42,280 nt of DNA from MGBC131033 sp910585655 (GTDB taxonomy: Bacteria; Bacillota; Clostridia; Lachnospirales; Lachnospiraceae): the NCBI GenBank assembly GCA_949502025.1, contig CATBCG010000089.1, positions 1 to 42,280 on the forward strand, in the 5' to 3' direction. Made by a program: the position numbers and the translations under genes. Below the pieces are notes generated by a model that was not told the origin of the DNA, searched no databases, and was given only the letters and a program-made list of their open reading frames with translations. Positions 7,741 through 15,950 of this stretch are shown here, piece by piece (within the stretch, counting starts at the first letter, position 1; each line of letters opens with the position of its first letter).

Positions 7741-8448
7741 CTATCCCTTTTCCTCTATTTCAAATTTGTAGCCGACTCCCCAGATAGTCTTGATCGTCCA
7801 TTCCGGATGATCTACTTTGTCTAGCTTTGCCCGCAGCCTTTTGATATGGGAGTCTACGGTTCTGCTGTCCCCAAAATAGTCAAATCCCCATAAGCTGTCT
7901 AACAGGTTATCCCTGGTAAAAACCTTGTTCGGGTTACTTGCTAACGTCCACATGGTTTCGATTTCCTTTTTGGTCAGCGTCACTCTTGTCCCGGAAATAA
8001 ACAGGGAGTATTCGTCGAGATTAATCATCATGCTTCCTACCCGAATCACGTTCCCGTCCTTTTCGGTATGTTCTCCCTTTGGTCCTGCGCTCATCCTTCT
8101 CATCACCGCGCGTACCCGTGCCATCACTTCACTGGGGCTAAACGGTTTTACGATGTAATCGTCCGCGCCGATATCCAGTCCCATAATCCGCTCGAAATCT
8201 TCTCCCCTGGCTGTTACTAAAATCACCGGTACGTTGGACTTCGCCCGGATCTTCCGGCATACCTCATAGCCGTCTATCTTTGGCATCATCACATCAAGCA
8301 GCACGACAGCAGGCTGGTACGTCTCGAAAAAATCCAGCGCTTCTTCTCCGTCTGTCGCTACAACCGGCTGAAATCCCTCCTTTTCTGCATACGTAGATAA
8401 AATATCCGTAATATCCCGGTTATCGTCCGCGATTAAAATATATTGCAT
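7741..8448 (-). CDS. OmpR-family response regulator
   Basis: A 235-residue DNA-binding regulator. The N-terminal receiver domain has the acidic pair Asp8/Asp9, the phosphorylation site Asp52 in LLDVMMP, a conserved T in LVTAR and the KPF loop. The C-terminal winged helix (about residues 130-230) includes LTKKEIETMWTLA and SRTVDSHIKRLRAKL. It is the first gene of an operon with the histidine kinase, four bases apart, behind a good promoter at 8515-8543. AGAAAGGATT precedes the ATG. The regulon cannot be read from the window. Confidence 0.95.
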   Translation of the reverse strand: MQYILIADDNRDITDILSTYAEKEGFQPVVATDGEEALDFFETYQPAVVLLDVMMPKIDGYEVCRKIRAKSNVPVILVTARGEDFERIMGLDIGADDYIVKPFSPSEVMARVRAVMRRMSAGPKGEHTEKDGNVIRVGSMMINLDEYSLFISGTRVTLTKKEIETMWTLASNPNKVFTRDNLLDSLWGFDYFGDSRTVDSHIKRLRAKLDKVDHPEWTIKTIWGVGYKFEIEEKG

Positions 8449-8514
8449 GAATATAATCCTTTCTTTTACTCAAAACAAAACCGCCCTCCAAGACTACCGC
8501 CTGGACATACGGAT

Positions 8515-8543
8515 ATTATACCCCATTTTTACCAGAATAGCAA
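8515..8543 (-). promoter_or_regulatory. Promoter of the response regulator-kinase operon
   Basis: On the minus strand TTGCTA (8543-8538), a 17-base spacer and a consensus TATAAT (8520-8515) lie about 70 bases before the regulator start. The leader between promoter and start is GC-rich and could fold weakly. Confidence 0.75.
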
Positions 8544-8586
8544 GGCAGGGAAATCATAAAACTTATAAAAATCCTGTTTATCTTTT

Positions 8587-10635
8587 CTATGATTGCCCGT
8601 GTTCCGGCTCGACAATATGAAAACGCCCCAGCAAGCTATTTAAGGTTCTTGCCTGACCGGATAATTCCTTAGAAAGCGTAGCGCTTTCCCTGGCAGCAGA
8701 CGAATTGGTCTGTACTACATTAGAAATTTCCCGGATGCCTTCCTCTACCAGCACAATCATTTCAGACTGCTGGATGCTTGCTACCGCAATCTCATCCATC
8801 AGATCCTTGATCGACTGAATACAATCATGAATCATCTGTACGGCAGATACCGTAAGATTTGTAGATTCTGTTCCTGTTTTTATATTTTGAATAGAATGAT
8901 TGATTAACTTGTCTGTATCTTTTGCTGCGTCTGTCGATTTGGCTGCCAAACTGCGAACCTCCTCTGCCACAACTGAAAAGCCTTTTCCCGCTTCTCCGGC
9001 ATGAGACGCCTCTACTGCCGCATTGATCGCTAAAATATTGGTCTGGAACGCAATATCCTCAATCGTTTTAATAATCGTACCGATCTGAGCGGAGGACTGG
9101 TCAATATTTCTGGTAGCTATCACCAACTGTCCCATTTTGGTATCCGCCTCTGCCGCATAGTTTGCCGCCTTTGCTACCAGATCGCTTGCGCTTTTGCATC
9201 GTATGGCGCTGTCTTGGATTTGCGAAGTAATCGCCGTAACATTTGTTACCAGTCCATCTACAGAGGAAGCCTGCTGCATGGTTCCTTCCGATAAAGTTTC
9301 CGCTCCTGCCGATACCTGATCCGCACTGATATCCACTTGACTAGCCACCTGGGAAATGTCATACATCACATTCATCAGGTTGGTGCGAATGGATTTTAAG
9401 CTTTCAAACAATATCCGGAAATCACCGATATAATAAGACTCCTTTTCTGCTACATCTACTGCCAGATTTCCCTTCGCCATCTCGCCTAATATCCGTCCTA
9501 CATCCTCAATCGTCGTTTGCAGACAGCCGCAGACATGGTGCGTCGTCTGGGCAATCAAACCAATTTCATCCCCTCTGCCATAAAATGCCTCTAGTTCCTG
9601 ATCGGCAGAAAGATTCAAGTCTCCCAAACGGCTTATCGCACGCTCTACCACCATAAGCTCTTTTCCTTCGCGGTACAAAATCAAAAGAGTCACCACAATA
9701 ACCACCAAAGCCACTCCGGCACACAAAATTCCTACGACCTGGCGTACGGTTCTAACCGTACCATACACTTCATTGGCATTGTCGCGTACCATAAATACCC
9801 AGCCGCGATCCTTTAAATACTTATATACCACCAATCGGTCTATCCCGTTTTCATCTTCATAGGAAGCCGTACAAGCCTCTGTACTCTCCTCTGCCCGAAT
9901 CCGCTCCAAAATCTCCTGATAGCCGAGATCCGTGGTCTCTGTATTGAGCAATTCCTCATTCTCATGATAGAGATATACGCCGTTTTCTACATTTAAAAAT
10001 ACGTATTCACTGTTCGGCAAACCTTTAATATCCAAATCCAGCAGCACATCCATCAAACGGCTGGCATATACTCCCGCCCCTACATAGCCGATACAATATC
10101 CATTCTCAAAAATCGGATAATACATCGACAAAATCATGCTTCCTGTTCCCGGAGATTTCATAATTCCTAAGTTTGTTAGCTGCTGCTCGGATAAAATAGT
10201 CTCATGAAACTGCTGCAGCGAATCCCCTGTCCGCGTCGTGATCCCAATCGCATCCTTAGAAGTATGCGTCAGGACATATGTATCTGGTGTTGCTATATAT
10301 AATCCTTCAAAAATCCCTTTGACCGCAGCAAAATCCTCTGTATACCGTTGAGCGGTTTCTAATAACGCCGGATCATTTGGGTTTAATAATAATTCCCGTA
10401 CCTCACTGCCTAGCGCAAAGGCTTTCATATATTCCTCTGCAGAAGTTACATAATCGTTGATAATGGTGGCTCTTGCTTCTACTGCATCCGTCATCTGGTT
10501 CGTAATGTCACGCTTTACAAGAGAAGCGGAGTTATTGGATACGGTAAGCCACAGCAAAAACATACCTAGTAAAGTAATGGCAGTCGTAATGATTCCAATA
10601 CGCAGAGCCAGTCGCCTGTTTGCAAGAAATTTCAT
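8587..10635 (-). CDS. Methyl-accepting chemotaxis protein, Cache type
   Basis: A 682-residue chemoreceptor. After a basic N-terminus a first membrane helix (about 10-31) leads to a large extracellular domain of roughly 270 residues with the pattern of a double Cache ligand-binding domain. A second helix (about 300-323) is followed by a HAMP-like region and a long coiled-coil signalling domain. The hairpin tip reads IEDIAFQTNILAINAAVEAS and binds CheA and CheW. No C-terminal receptor pentapeptide is seen. ATG 10635 is chosen because GGAGGAAAGGG lies directly upstream; the frame is open to 10692 without such support. It is monocistronic. Ligand unknown. The window also holds a YjfB-like motility protein, so a motile cell is plausible. 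Confidence 0.93.
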   Translation of the reverse strand: MKFLANRRLALRIGIITTAITLLGMFLLWLTVSNNSASLVKRDITNQMTDAVEARATIINDYVTSAEEYMKAFALGSEVRELLLNPNDPALLETAQRYTEDFAAVKGIFEGLYIATPDTYVLTHTSKDAIGITTRTGDSLQQFHETILSEQQLTNLGIMKSPGTGSMILSMYYPIFENGYCIGYVGAGVYASRLMDVLLDLDIKGLPNSEYVFLNVENGVYLYHENEELLNTETTDLGYQEILERIRAEESTEACTASYEDENGIDRLVVYKYLKDRGWVFMVRDNANEVYGTVRTVRQVVGILCAGVALVVIVVTLLILYREGKELMVVERAISRLGDLNLSADQELEAFYGRGDEIGLIAQTTHHVCGCLQTTIEDVGRILGEMAKGNLAVDVAEKESYYIGDFRILFESLKSIRTNLMNVMYDISQVASQVDISADQVSAGAETLSEGTMQQASSVDGLVTNVTAITSQIQDSAIRCKSASDLVAKAANYAAEADTKMGQLVIATRNIDQSSAQIGTIIKTIEDIAFQTNILAINAAVEASHAGEAGKGFSVVAEEVRSLAAKSTDAAKDTDKLINHSIQNIKTGTESTNLTVSAVQMIHDCIQSIKDLMDEIAVASIQQSEMIVLVEEGIREISNVVQTNSSAARESATLSKELSGQARTLNSLLGRFHIVEPEHGQS

Positions 10636-10698
10636 ACCCTTTCCTCCTGACCGTCGCCTCTTTCTATTCAGCGGCGAAAATTTTTCTACCAACTCTTT

Positions 10699-10727
10699 AT
10701 CTTAGCATATATTTTCTGTTTTTTCAA
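10699..10727 (-). promoter_or_regulatory. Promoter of the chemoreceptor gene
   Basis: On the minus strand TTGAAA (10727-10722), a 17-base spacer and TAAGAT (10704-10699) precede the chemoreceptor start by about 64 bases. This is a housekeeping-type promoter; no sigma-28-type motif was noticed. Confidence 0.65.
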
Positions 10728-10790
10728 TCCTTTTTTTCTGTTTCTATCCGCCTTTTTCCGCCCTTTCTGATACGAAAAATGTGCATCTCT

Positions 10791-10817
10791 CCCGGAGAAC
10801 TTTCCTAATCATACAAA
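10791..10817. repeat. Palindromic dispersed repeat, deleted copy
   Basis: The sequence CCCGGAG joined to AACTTTCCTAATCATAC matches the two ends of the 54-base unit at 5829-5882 but lacks its middle. The break lies exactly where the full unit has a second CGGAG, so it looks like a deletion between two short direct repeats. It also has one extra A. Like the full copies it borders the terminator of a minus-strand gene. Confidence 0.65.
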
Positions 10818-10862
10818 AATATCCAGGCACACCCGAAAAATCCGAAATGATATGCCTGGATA
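10813..10862 (-). terminator. Terminator of the sigma/anti-sigma operon
   Basis: TATCCAGGCA and TGCCTGGATA (10862-10853 with 10829-10820 on the minus strand) form a ten-base-pair perfect stem, followed by ATTTTTGT. It lies about 40 bases after the anti-sigma stop. Confidence 0.75.
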
Positions 10863-10900
10863 GTTAGAAATCAACAAATTTATGAGGAAGGAACGTTTCT

Positions 10901-12088
10901 CTATTCTCCGGATTGTAGCAGTTCGTTTAATACTGCTATTTCTTCTTTTTCCAGATCATAATAGCCGAAACATTCCATCGTCTGAACAGATGGATTATAC
11001 TGCATCAAAAAACGGAATCCCCGCTCGGTCGTCAGCCAGAGGACACGTTGGTTTTCATGCCAGAATTCGTGAACCGCATCATAATCCACCTCATCGGAAT
11101 AGTAAAAGGACTCTCCGTCATAGGATACCGCATTGTTTCCATAAATATCCTGCCAAAGCTTGGCATATCGTTCATTGTTTGCCTGCATCCCGATATCTGT
11201 TTTTCCGGAAAGCAAGGTACAGAGCGTATGGATATCCTCTTTGTCTGTTATCGTTACAAGCTGGTTTCCAAAACGATCCTCTACTTCCAGTTTTACGGCG
11301 GTTTCTGGTAGGTTATACGCTGCTAATACCCGGTCAAAGCTTCCTCCTGACTCCTCGGAAAGCAGGATCCAATCTGCCGTATAAAACGCATAGCTTCCCT
11401 CCTGTTCCACAATACAAATCGAATCCAGATTGGGAAATTGGGCAAAGTGATAGACCGTACAGCCTAACAAATCCTGATCTGCCGATCCCTGTACCGTTCC
11501 CATCACTTCTCCCAAATCCTGCTTTGTAATCTGATAGGTATTTTCCGGTGTCAGCCCCATCGCTTCTGTCTGCCCGCCGTCCGACGGATCGTCTGCTCCC
11601 GTTTTCAATAAGCCATAACGGATCCGATCGTCAAAACTGATAGGAAAGTAAATGATGTCCTCTCCTAACGTAAAACCATATGCCGCTTGCTCTTCTGCTG
11701 TTTCTTCTAATTCCTTTTGTTCCTCTGTTGTTTTCTCTTCCGTCATTATGTCATCCTGCCATACGTCATCCTCTGTCCTGTTTTCCTGTGACACAGTATC
11801 TTTTTCTACCGCATATTCCGGCACGATATCAAATCCGGAATCCGGCTCTGTCTGACCAGAAGACCAGAACCGAGGAACATAGCGGCTAGCCACAACCAAC
11901 AGTGCCGCACAGGCAGCCATACTTCCATAGAGGCGCCATTTTTTCCAGATGTCTTTCTTTTCCTGCTTTTTTGTCTGCTCGTTTAAAACACTCTGTCGTT
12001 TCTGCATAGCCTCCTGTAACACCGAATCCTCTAACAGCTCTAACGCATCGCTGATAACTTCTGCCTGCTTCCTGTTACCCTGCTTCAT
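10901..12088 (-). CDS. Membrane-anchored probable anti-sigma factor
   Basis: A 395-residue protein with a cytoplasmic N-terminus of about 50 residues, a single membrane helix (about 53-70), an acidic Glu/Thr-rich linker, and an extracellular C-terminal domain of about 260 residues that I do not recognise. Its ATG overlaps the stop of the upstream sigma factor gene (ATGA), so the two are translationally coupled. That coupling and the topology are the basis for proposing that it holds the sigma factor at the membrane and senses an envelope signal. No zinc-binding ZAS motif is visible, so the mode of binding would differ from RsrA-type factors. A strong terminator ends the operon. Confidence 0.7.
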   Translation of the reverse strand: MKQGNRKQAEVISDALELLEDSVLQEAMQKRQSVLNEQTKKQEKKDIWKKWRLYGSMAACAALLVVASRYVPRFWSSGQTEPDSGFDIVPEYAVEKDTVSQENRTEDDVWQDDIMTEEKTTEEQKELEETAEEQAAYGFTLGEDIIYFPISFDDRIRYGLLKTGADDPSDGGQTEAMGLTPENTYQITKQDLGEVMGTVQGSADQDLLGCTVYHFAQFPNLDSICIVEQEGSYAFYTADWILLSEESGGSFDRVLAAYNLPETAVKLEVEDRFGNQLVTITDKEDIHTLCTLLSGKTDIGMQANNERYAKLWQDIYGNNAVSYDGESFYYSDEVDYDAVHEFWHENQRVLWLTTERGFRFLMQYNPSVQTMECFGYYDLEKEEIAVLNELLQSGE

Positions 12089-12651
12089 ACTTTAAATCCC
12101 TCCTGTTCCAGATAAGCCTTTAAACCAAGACGGGTGCGGTAGAGCAGGCTCTTGACTTTTGCTTCGCTCATTCCATAATAGGCAGCTACCTGTTTCATGG
12201 AATCTGCAAAATAGTAACGACCAAGAAAGGTGTTCCTAGCTTCCTCCGACAAGGTTCGTAAATAGACCCCTATCGCCTCCGCCAAGAGACGCTTTTCCAT
12301 CTCCTGCTCGGTCGTATCGCCTCTTCCGTCCGGGACGCAATCCTCCAACTCTGCAAGCGAGATGGTATATTCGGACGCTCTCCGTTTTTCCCGGTGCTTT
12401 TTACGAAACAGGTCTATCGCCGTCCGCCTCGCCAGCTTTGCCAGATAGGTAGACAGTATGTCAGGCTTTTGCGGAGGAATTGAATTCCAGGCTTTCAAGT
12501 AGGTATCGTTCACACTTTCTTTGCTGTCCTCCATATCCCCTAAAATGTTATAAGCAACTACTGTCAGATAATGCCCGTATTTTTGTTCCGTCTCCCGAAT
12601 AGCTGCTTCCTTCCGCTGCCAATAGAGCGAAACAATTTCCTGATCCTGCAT
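12085..12651 (-). CDS. ECF-type RNA polymerase sigma factor
   Basis: A 188-residue sigma-70 family protein. Region 2 covers about residues 20-85 (YNILGDMEDSKESVNDTYLKAW and a basic LARRTAIDLFRKKHR segment). Region 4 covers about 125-182, with a helix-turn-helix in MKQVAAYYGMSEAKVKSLLYR. Regions 1 and 3 are absent, as expected of extracytoplasmic function factors. GGGAGGTAG precedes the ATG. The probable anti-sigma gene is coupled by a four-base overlap. A promoter of the ECF type lies about 20 bases upstream, suggesting self-activation. Confidence 0.93.
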   Translation of the reverse strand: MQDQEIVSLYWQRKEAAIRETEQKYGHYLTVVAYNILGDMEDSKESVNDTYLKAWNSIPPQKPDILSTYLAKLARRTAIDLFRKKHREKRRASEYTISLAELEDCVPDGRGDTTEQEMEKRLLAEAIGVYLRTLSEEARNTFLGRYYFADSMKQVAAYYGMSEAKVKSLLYRTRLGLKAYLEQEGFKV

Positions 12652-12671
12652 AACTACCTCCCTTCTCTTTA

Positions 12672-12700
12672 TATCACGTCAAAAAACAAGGTTGGTTGCA
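12672..12700 (-). promoter_or_regulatory. ECF-type promoter of the sigma factor gene
   Basis: On the minus strand TGCAACC (12700-12694) is followed after 15 bases by CGTGATA (12678-12672). AAC in the -35 and CGT in the -10 are typical of ECF promoters, and no sigma-A -10 box is found here. Autoregulation by the gene's own product is inferred. Confidence 0.55.
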
Positions 12701-12723
12701 GTTTTTTCAAAAATTTTATTTTT

Positions 12724-13758
12724 TTATAGGATCAGCTCTCTTTCCTTTTGGTGCTGCAGAAACTGAAACAACTCTACCTCTACCTGTCTGGTATCCGGCG
12801 GCAGCGGAACCTGTACGACACAGCCGTACAGCTTTTTATTATGGCTCCCGATCTCCTCGTCCGGGCGAAGCATCATCAAAAGCATCCTCGCGCTTCCGGA
12901 ATGCTCCTCTGGTCGCCGGTCTAAAAAAGCCTTTTCATAAAACACCAGATTTCCTTCCAAACTACATTCATATTCGATACCCAGATAACACATGCCCTTC
13001 GGGCAATTCTCTTCTAGGACGTCAAAAAATTGCCGCTTCATTGCCTCCAACTCCTCCTCAGAAAGCCGCTCCCGATAACGCGGATCGGCAAACTTTTTCT
13101 CCTGCTCTTCCCAAACATCCATCAAATAAACTTTATTGATATAACAAACGCCCGTCCTGCCGTCTGCCAGAGAAAAGTTCAGTTCCCGCTCCTTTCCTAC
13201 CGATAAGCAAACAGGCTGCTCAACAAAAAATGGTTGTATTTTCTGATCCAGATACAATATAACCTGCTTGTTCTCCCAGCTTGGCAGCCGGTGGGTTGCC
13301 TCCTCTGCAGAAAGAGAAAATTCCAGTTTGGTCAAAAGCAGCCTTTCCCAGCTCTCATGCTCAAACGGATGCCCCTCCGGCAGCCGCCAGCCCGCCCGCT
13401 CCATTTCATACAGCAACAGTGTCTCTTCCAGACATCCTTCTGCAGTATCGTTACATGCCAGCGCGCCTGAATTGGCGCTTTGTATTTCAAACTTCTGCTC
13501 CCCTACCTGAAACCCTTTTAAAAACATCGGAGAATGATCGGACCGCTTGAAACTAAGACGGTTACTGTAATACGGAAAGGGCATTTCCTCCTCGTCCGCC
13601 CGTTCTTCTTCCGGTTCTAATAGATACAAAACCGCTTCTTCCTCTTTTCTTATCATTCCTACGATATGGCAAAGTTTTTCCCCTTCCTGTACATCCCTGC
13701 CAATCACCAAAATCTCATCCCACTTTTGGGCTGCCTGACACAATTTATGAATCGTCAT
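12724..13758 (-). CDS. Protein of unknown function in the GntR-ABC operon
   Basis: I do not recognise this 344-residue protein. It is acidic, shows no membrane helix or signal peptide, and seems cytoplasmic. It begins MTIHKLCQAAQKWDEILVIG and has no clear nucleotide-binding or catalytic motif. ATG 13758 follows AAAGGAGTG and lies one base after the permease stop, so it is very likely translated together with the transporter; the frame is open to 13779 but would overlap the permease. As the last gene of a GntR-ATPase-permease operon it may modulate the transporter or respond to the same stress, but this is only context. Confidence 0.7.
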   Translation of the reverse strand: MTIHKLCQAAQKWDEILVIGRDVQEGEKLCHIVGMIRKEEEAVLYLLEPEEERADEEEMPFPYYSNRLSFKRSDHSPMFLKGFQVGEQKFEIQSANSGALACNDTAEGCLEETLLLYEMERAGWRLPEGHPFEHESWERLLLTKLEFSLSAEEATHRLPSWENKQVILYLDQKIQPFFVEQPVCLSVGKERELNFSLADGRTGVCYINKVYLMDVWEEQEKKFADPRYRERLSEEELEAMKRQFFDVLEENCPKGMCYLGIEYECSLEGNLVFYEKAFLDRRPEEHSGSARMLLMMLRPDEEIGSHNKKLYGCVVQVPLPPDTRQVEVELFQFLQHQKERELIL

Positions 13759-13759
13759 A

Positions 13760-14416
13760 TTAACACTCCTTTTTTTCATAAAGCCAAATTGACAGCCGCC
13801 AGGATAACGACAATATCAAAAGACCAAACACTGCCAACGCCAACAACGTTCCACTGCTTCCCCGCTGAAACAGCCATAATACCGTTTCTTCCTGAATCAA
13901 TATTTTAGAAATGCCGATTCCTCCAAAAAACAATATCAATACTGCAAAATAAACAATCCGTCCTTTTTCCACCCCAAACCAAAAGACTACCGGAAGTAAG
14001 ATACAAGGACTTAGCAGACCGGTAAGCAAAATCCCCTCCAACAGCAAAATATAGGTTTCCCAGTGAAAACTGGCGGTCGCCGCCAGAGTGACTCCCTGTG
14101 ATATCGCTGCCAAACTAAGTCCAATACTAAGGACAGCCAGCATATCCAAATATTTCACTGACACCTGTTCCCGCTTGGTATAAGGGAAAATACCGACGTA
14201 TTGATTCCATTTACTTTTCTCTTCATAGGAAATCAACGTCACCGGAAGGATACCCGCCAGCAAAACCGGATACGCCGATAAAAACAAAGTACTTCTATTG
14301 CCATCCTCTACAAACGGCAGTACAACCGCCATGATGGTAAATACTCCTACGATAACCAGATAAGAACGGCAATATTTCCGCATCATATAAAGATCCTTTA
14401 ATAACAATCCTTTCAT
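13760..14416 (-). CDS. ABC-2 type transporter permease
   Basis: A 218-residue membrane protein with about six hydrophobic helices, beginning MKGLLLKDLYMMRKY, a start typical of ABC-2 permeases of the YtrC/BcrB kind. ATG 14416 is preferred because AGGAAGGGT lies just upstream; the open frame reaches 14467 and would overlap the ATPase gene. It should form the membrane channel for the ATPase encoded 47 bases upstream. Such GntR-controlled transporters often export or respond to peptide antibiotics or cell-wall inhibitors; the substrate here is unknown. Confidence 0.85.
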   Translation of the reverse strand: MKGLLLKDLYMMRKYCRSYLVIVGVFTIMAVVLPFVEDGNRSTLFLSAYPVLLAGILPVTLISYEEKSKWNQYVGIFPYTKREQVSVKYLDMLAVLSIGLSLAAISQGVTLAATASFHWETYILLLEGILLTGLLSPCILLPVVFWFGVEKGRIVYFAVLILFFGGIGISKILIQEETVLWLFQRGSSGTLLALAVFGLLILSLSWRLSIWLYEKKEC

Positions 14417-14463
14417 TTTTACCCTTCCTTTTCGCCTTTTTCGTTTTTTTACCTGCTCTTTTT

Positions 14464-15330
14464 TCATTTTCTTCCAGAAGAGAGGTGTTCCTGCTGCTTT
14501 ATCATAAAAATAAACAATTCTTCAATACCAATCGGGCTGATCTTTTTTCCGGCTGGAACGGCATCCCGTCTGACAATCGCTTCTACCCCATAAGCAGATT
14601 CCTTTTTCCCTTTTATTGCCAAAGGGTTGATGAAAGCCATTTCGGCAGCCGTAGTATGCAGCATAACATATTGTTCTAGCAGCACGTCCTTTTCTTCGCA
14701 GAGCAGCAGCCTTCCTTTATGCAGAAACGCAATATAATCACACAATTTTTCCAAATCGCTGACGATATGCGAGGAAATTAGAATCGAATGCCCTTCATCA
14801 CGGGTAAATTCACTAAACATATCCACGACCTCATCCCGAACGACCGGATCCAATCCTGAGGTGGCTTCATCCAACAGCAGCAGCCGTGGATGGTGGGAAA
14901 GTGCTACGGCAATCCCCAACTTCATCCGCATTCCTCGTGAAAGCTCCCCGAACTCCTTCCCGGACGGAAGCTTTAGCTGCTTTAGATATCCGTTATATAC
15001 CGCATTGTCCCAGTTCTGATAGGTATGCTCCATAATCTTTCCAATCTGTTTGGCAGTCAGACAATCCGGATAGCCTGCCTCATCTAAAACAACGCCTACT
15101 TCCTCTTTGATTTGCCCGGAAGCTTCTATATGATCTCTTCCCAAAACCTGTATCGTACCGGTGTCCGGGCGGATCATATCTAAAATCAGCTTCATCGTCG
15201 TACTTTTCCCTGCTCCGTTTTCCCCGACCAGTCCCATAATACAACCGCTTGGCAGCGTAAAGTTCAGTCCGTCCAGGCAAAACCCGTCATACTTCTTTGT
15301 CAAATTCCTGATTTCTAAGGCGTATTCCAT
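14464..15330 (-). CDS. ABC transporter ATP-binding protein
   Basis: A 288-residue ATPase with Walker A GENGAGKST (36-44), an unusual signature LSRGM (130-134), Walker B LLLLDE (150-155) and the switch His188. It continues into a C-terminal extension of about 70 residues, as in BcrA/YtrB-type drug-export ATPases. It powers the permease encoded next in the operon. The upstream GntR-type gene lies 64 bases away. A ribosome binding site (AAGGAGGAAC) precedes ATG 15330. Family sure; substrate unknown. Confidence 0.92.
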   Translation of the reverse strand: MEYALEIRNLTKKYDGFCLDGLNFTLPSGCIMGLVGENGAGKSTTMKLILDMIRPDTGTIQVLGRDHIEASGQIKEEVGVVLDEAGYPDCLTAKQIGKIMEHTYQNWDNAVYNGYLKQLKLPSGKEFGELSRGMRMKLGIAVALSHHPRLLLLDEATSGLDPVVRDEVVDMFSEFTRDEGHSILISSHIVSDLEKLCDYIAFLHKGRLLLCEEKDVLLEQYVMLHTTAAEMAFINPLAIKGKKESAYGVEAIVRRDAVPAGKKISPIGIEELFIFMIKQQEHLSSGRK

Positions 15331-15394
15331 ACTCTAGTTCCTCCTTCTAGCTCCCATCCTATTCCTTGTTTCGTACTCCCTTGTTTCCTGCTTG

Positions 15395-15766
15395 CTACTC
15401 TTTGCTCATCAGCTCCATCATTTCGATCAGCTCCTGCCTGCTCAGATTACAGGAGACAGCCAGCTTTAAAATTTCCTGGATATGCTCCTCGATCCGCTTT
15501 AGCATCTCCTCTCGAAGCAGTTCCGTATTTTTCGGTGCGACAAAGCAGCCCTTAGAGGCTATGGTATAAATAAAGCCCTCCTGCTCCAGTTCGTCATATG
15601 CCCGCTTAGTCGTAATCACACTGATACGCAGATCCTTTGCCAGATTCCGGATCGAAGGCAGTGCCTCGTCCTCCTGCAAGCTTCCGTTGATAATCTGCGC
15701 CTTGATCTGGCTGTAAATCTGATCGTATATCGGAGCCCCGCTTTTGTTGTCGATGAACACATTCAC
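15395..15766 (-). CDS. GntR-family (YtrA-type) transcriptional regulator
   Basis: A short 123-residue regulator: an N-terminal winged helix-turn-helix (about residues 12-75, with LPSIRNLAKDLRISVITTKRAY) and a C-terminal helical tail of about 40 residues. There is no large ligand-binding domain, which marks the YtrA subfamily that controls ABC transporter operons. The start is GTG 15766 with AGAGGTGAT upstream. A perfect palindrome overlaps its own promoter (15783-15827), so it probably represses itself and the transporter until an inducer appears. Confidence 0.92.
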   Translation of the reverse strand: MNVFIDNKSGAPIYDQIYSQIKAQIINGSLQEDEALPSIRNLAKDLRISVITTKRAYDELEQEGFIYTIASKGCFVAPKNTELLREEMLKRIEEHIQEILKLAVSCNLSRQELIEMMELMSKE

Positions 15767-15782
15767 ATCATCACCTCTTTAC

Positions 15783-15827
15783 TAATCTGTATATGAACAG
15801 TATATACAGATTATACGGATTTGTCAA
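15783..15827 (-). promoter_or_regulatory. Promoter and palindromic operator of the GntR-ABC operon
   Basis: On the minus strand TTGACA (15827-15822), a 17-base spacer and TATACT (15804-15799) form a near-consensus promoter. An 11-base inverted repeat, TAATCTGTATA (15783-15793) with TATACAGATTA (15803-15813), straddles the -10 box. The position fits a repressor site for the GntR protein. Confidence 0.85.
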
Positions 15828-15855
15828 GTAATCTTTTTTTTCAAACATTTTTTTC

Positions 15856-15884
15856 TTGACCTCCTGCAAATCGTTCTATATGAT
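15856..15884 (+). promoter_or_regulatory. Promoter of glyA
   Basis: TTGACC (15856-15861), a 17-base spacer and TATGAT (15879-15884) lie about 65 bases before the glyA start. The leader holds two small hairpins (AACGC/GCGTT and CCCG/CGGG) but no recognisable riboswitch. Confidence 0.7.
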
Positions 15885-15950
15885 AAATACAAACGCTGCT
15901 TTGCGTTCTAAACTTAATCCCCGGCTTTATCGGGCGACAGGAGGTATTTT

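Noticed and set aside
10882..11529. 215-residue plus-strand frame
   Set aside because: Antisense to the anti-sigma gene, with no family pattern and Pro/Arg-rich composition.
15885..15950. Riboswitch in the glyA leader
   Set aside because: Only two small hairpins are present; no SAM, glycine or THF riboswitch core was recognised.
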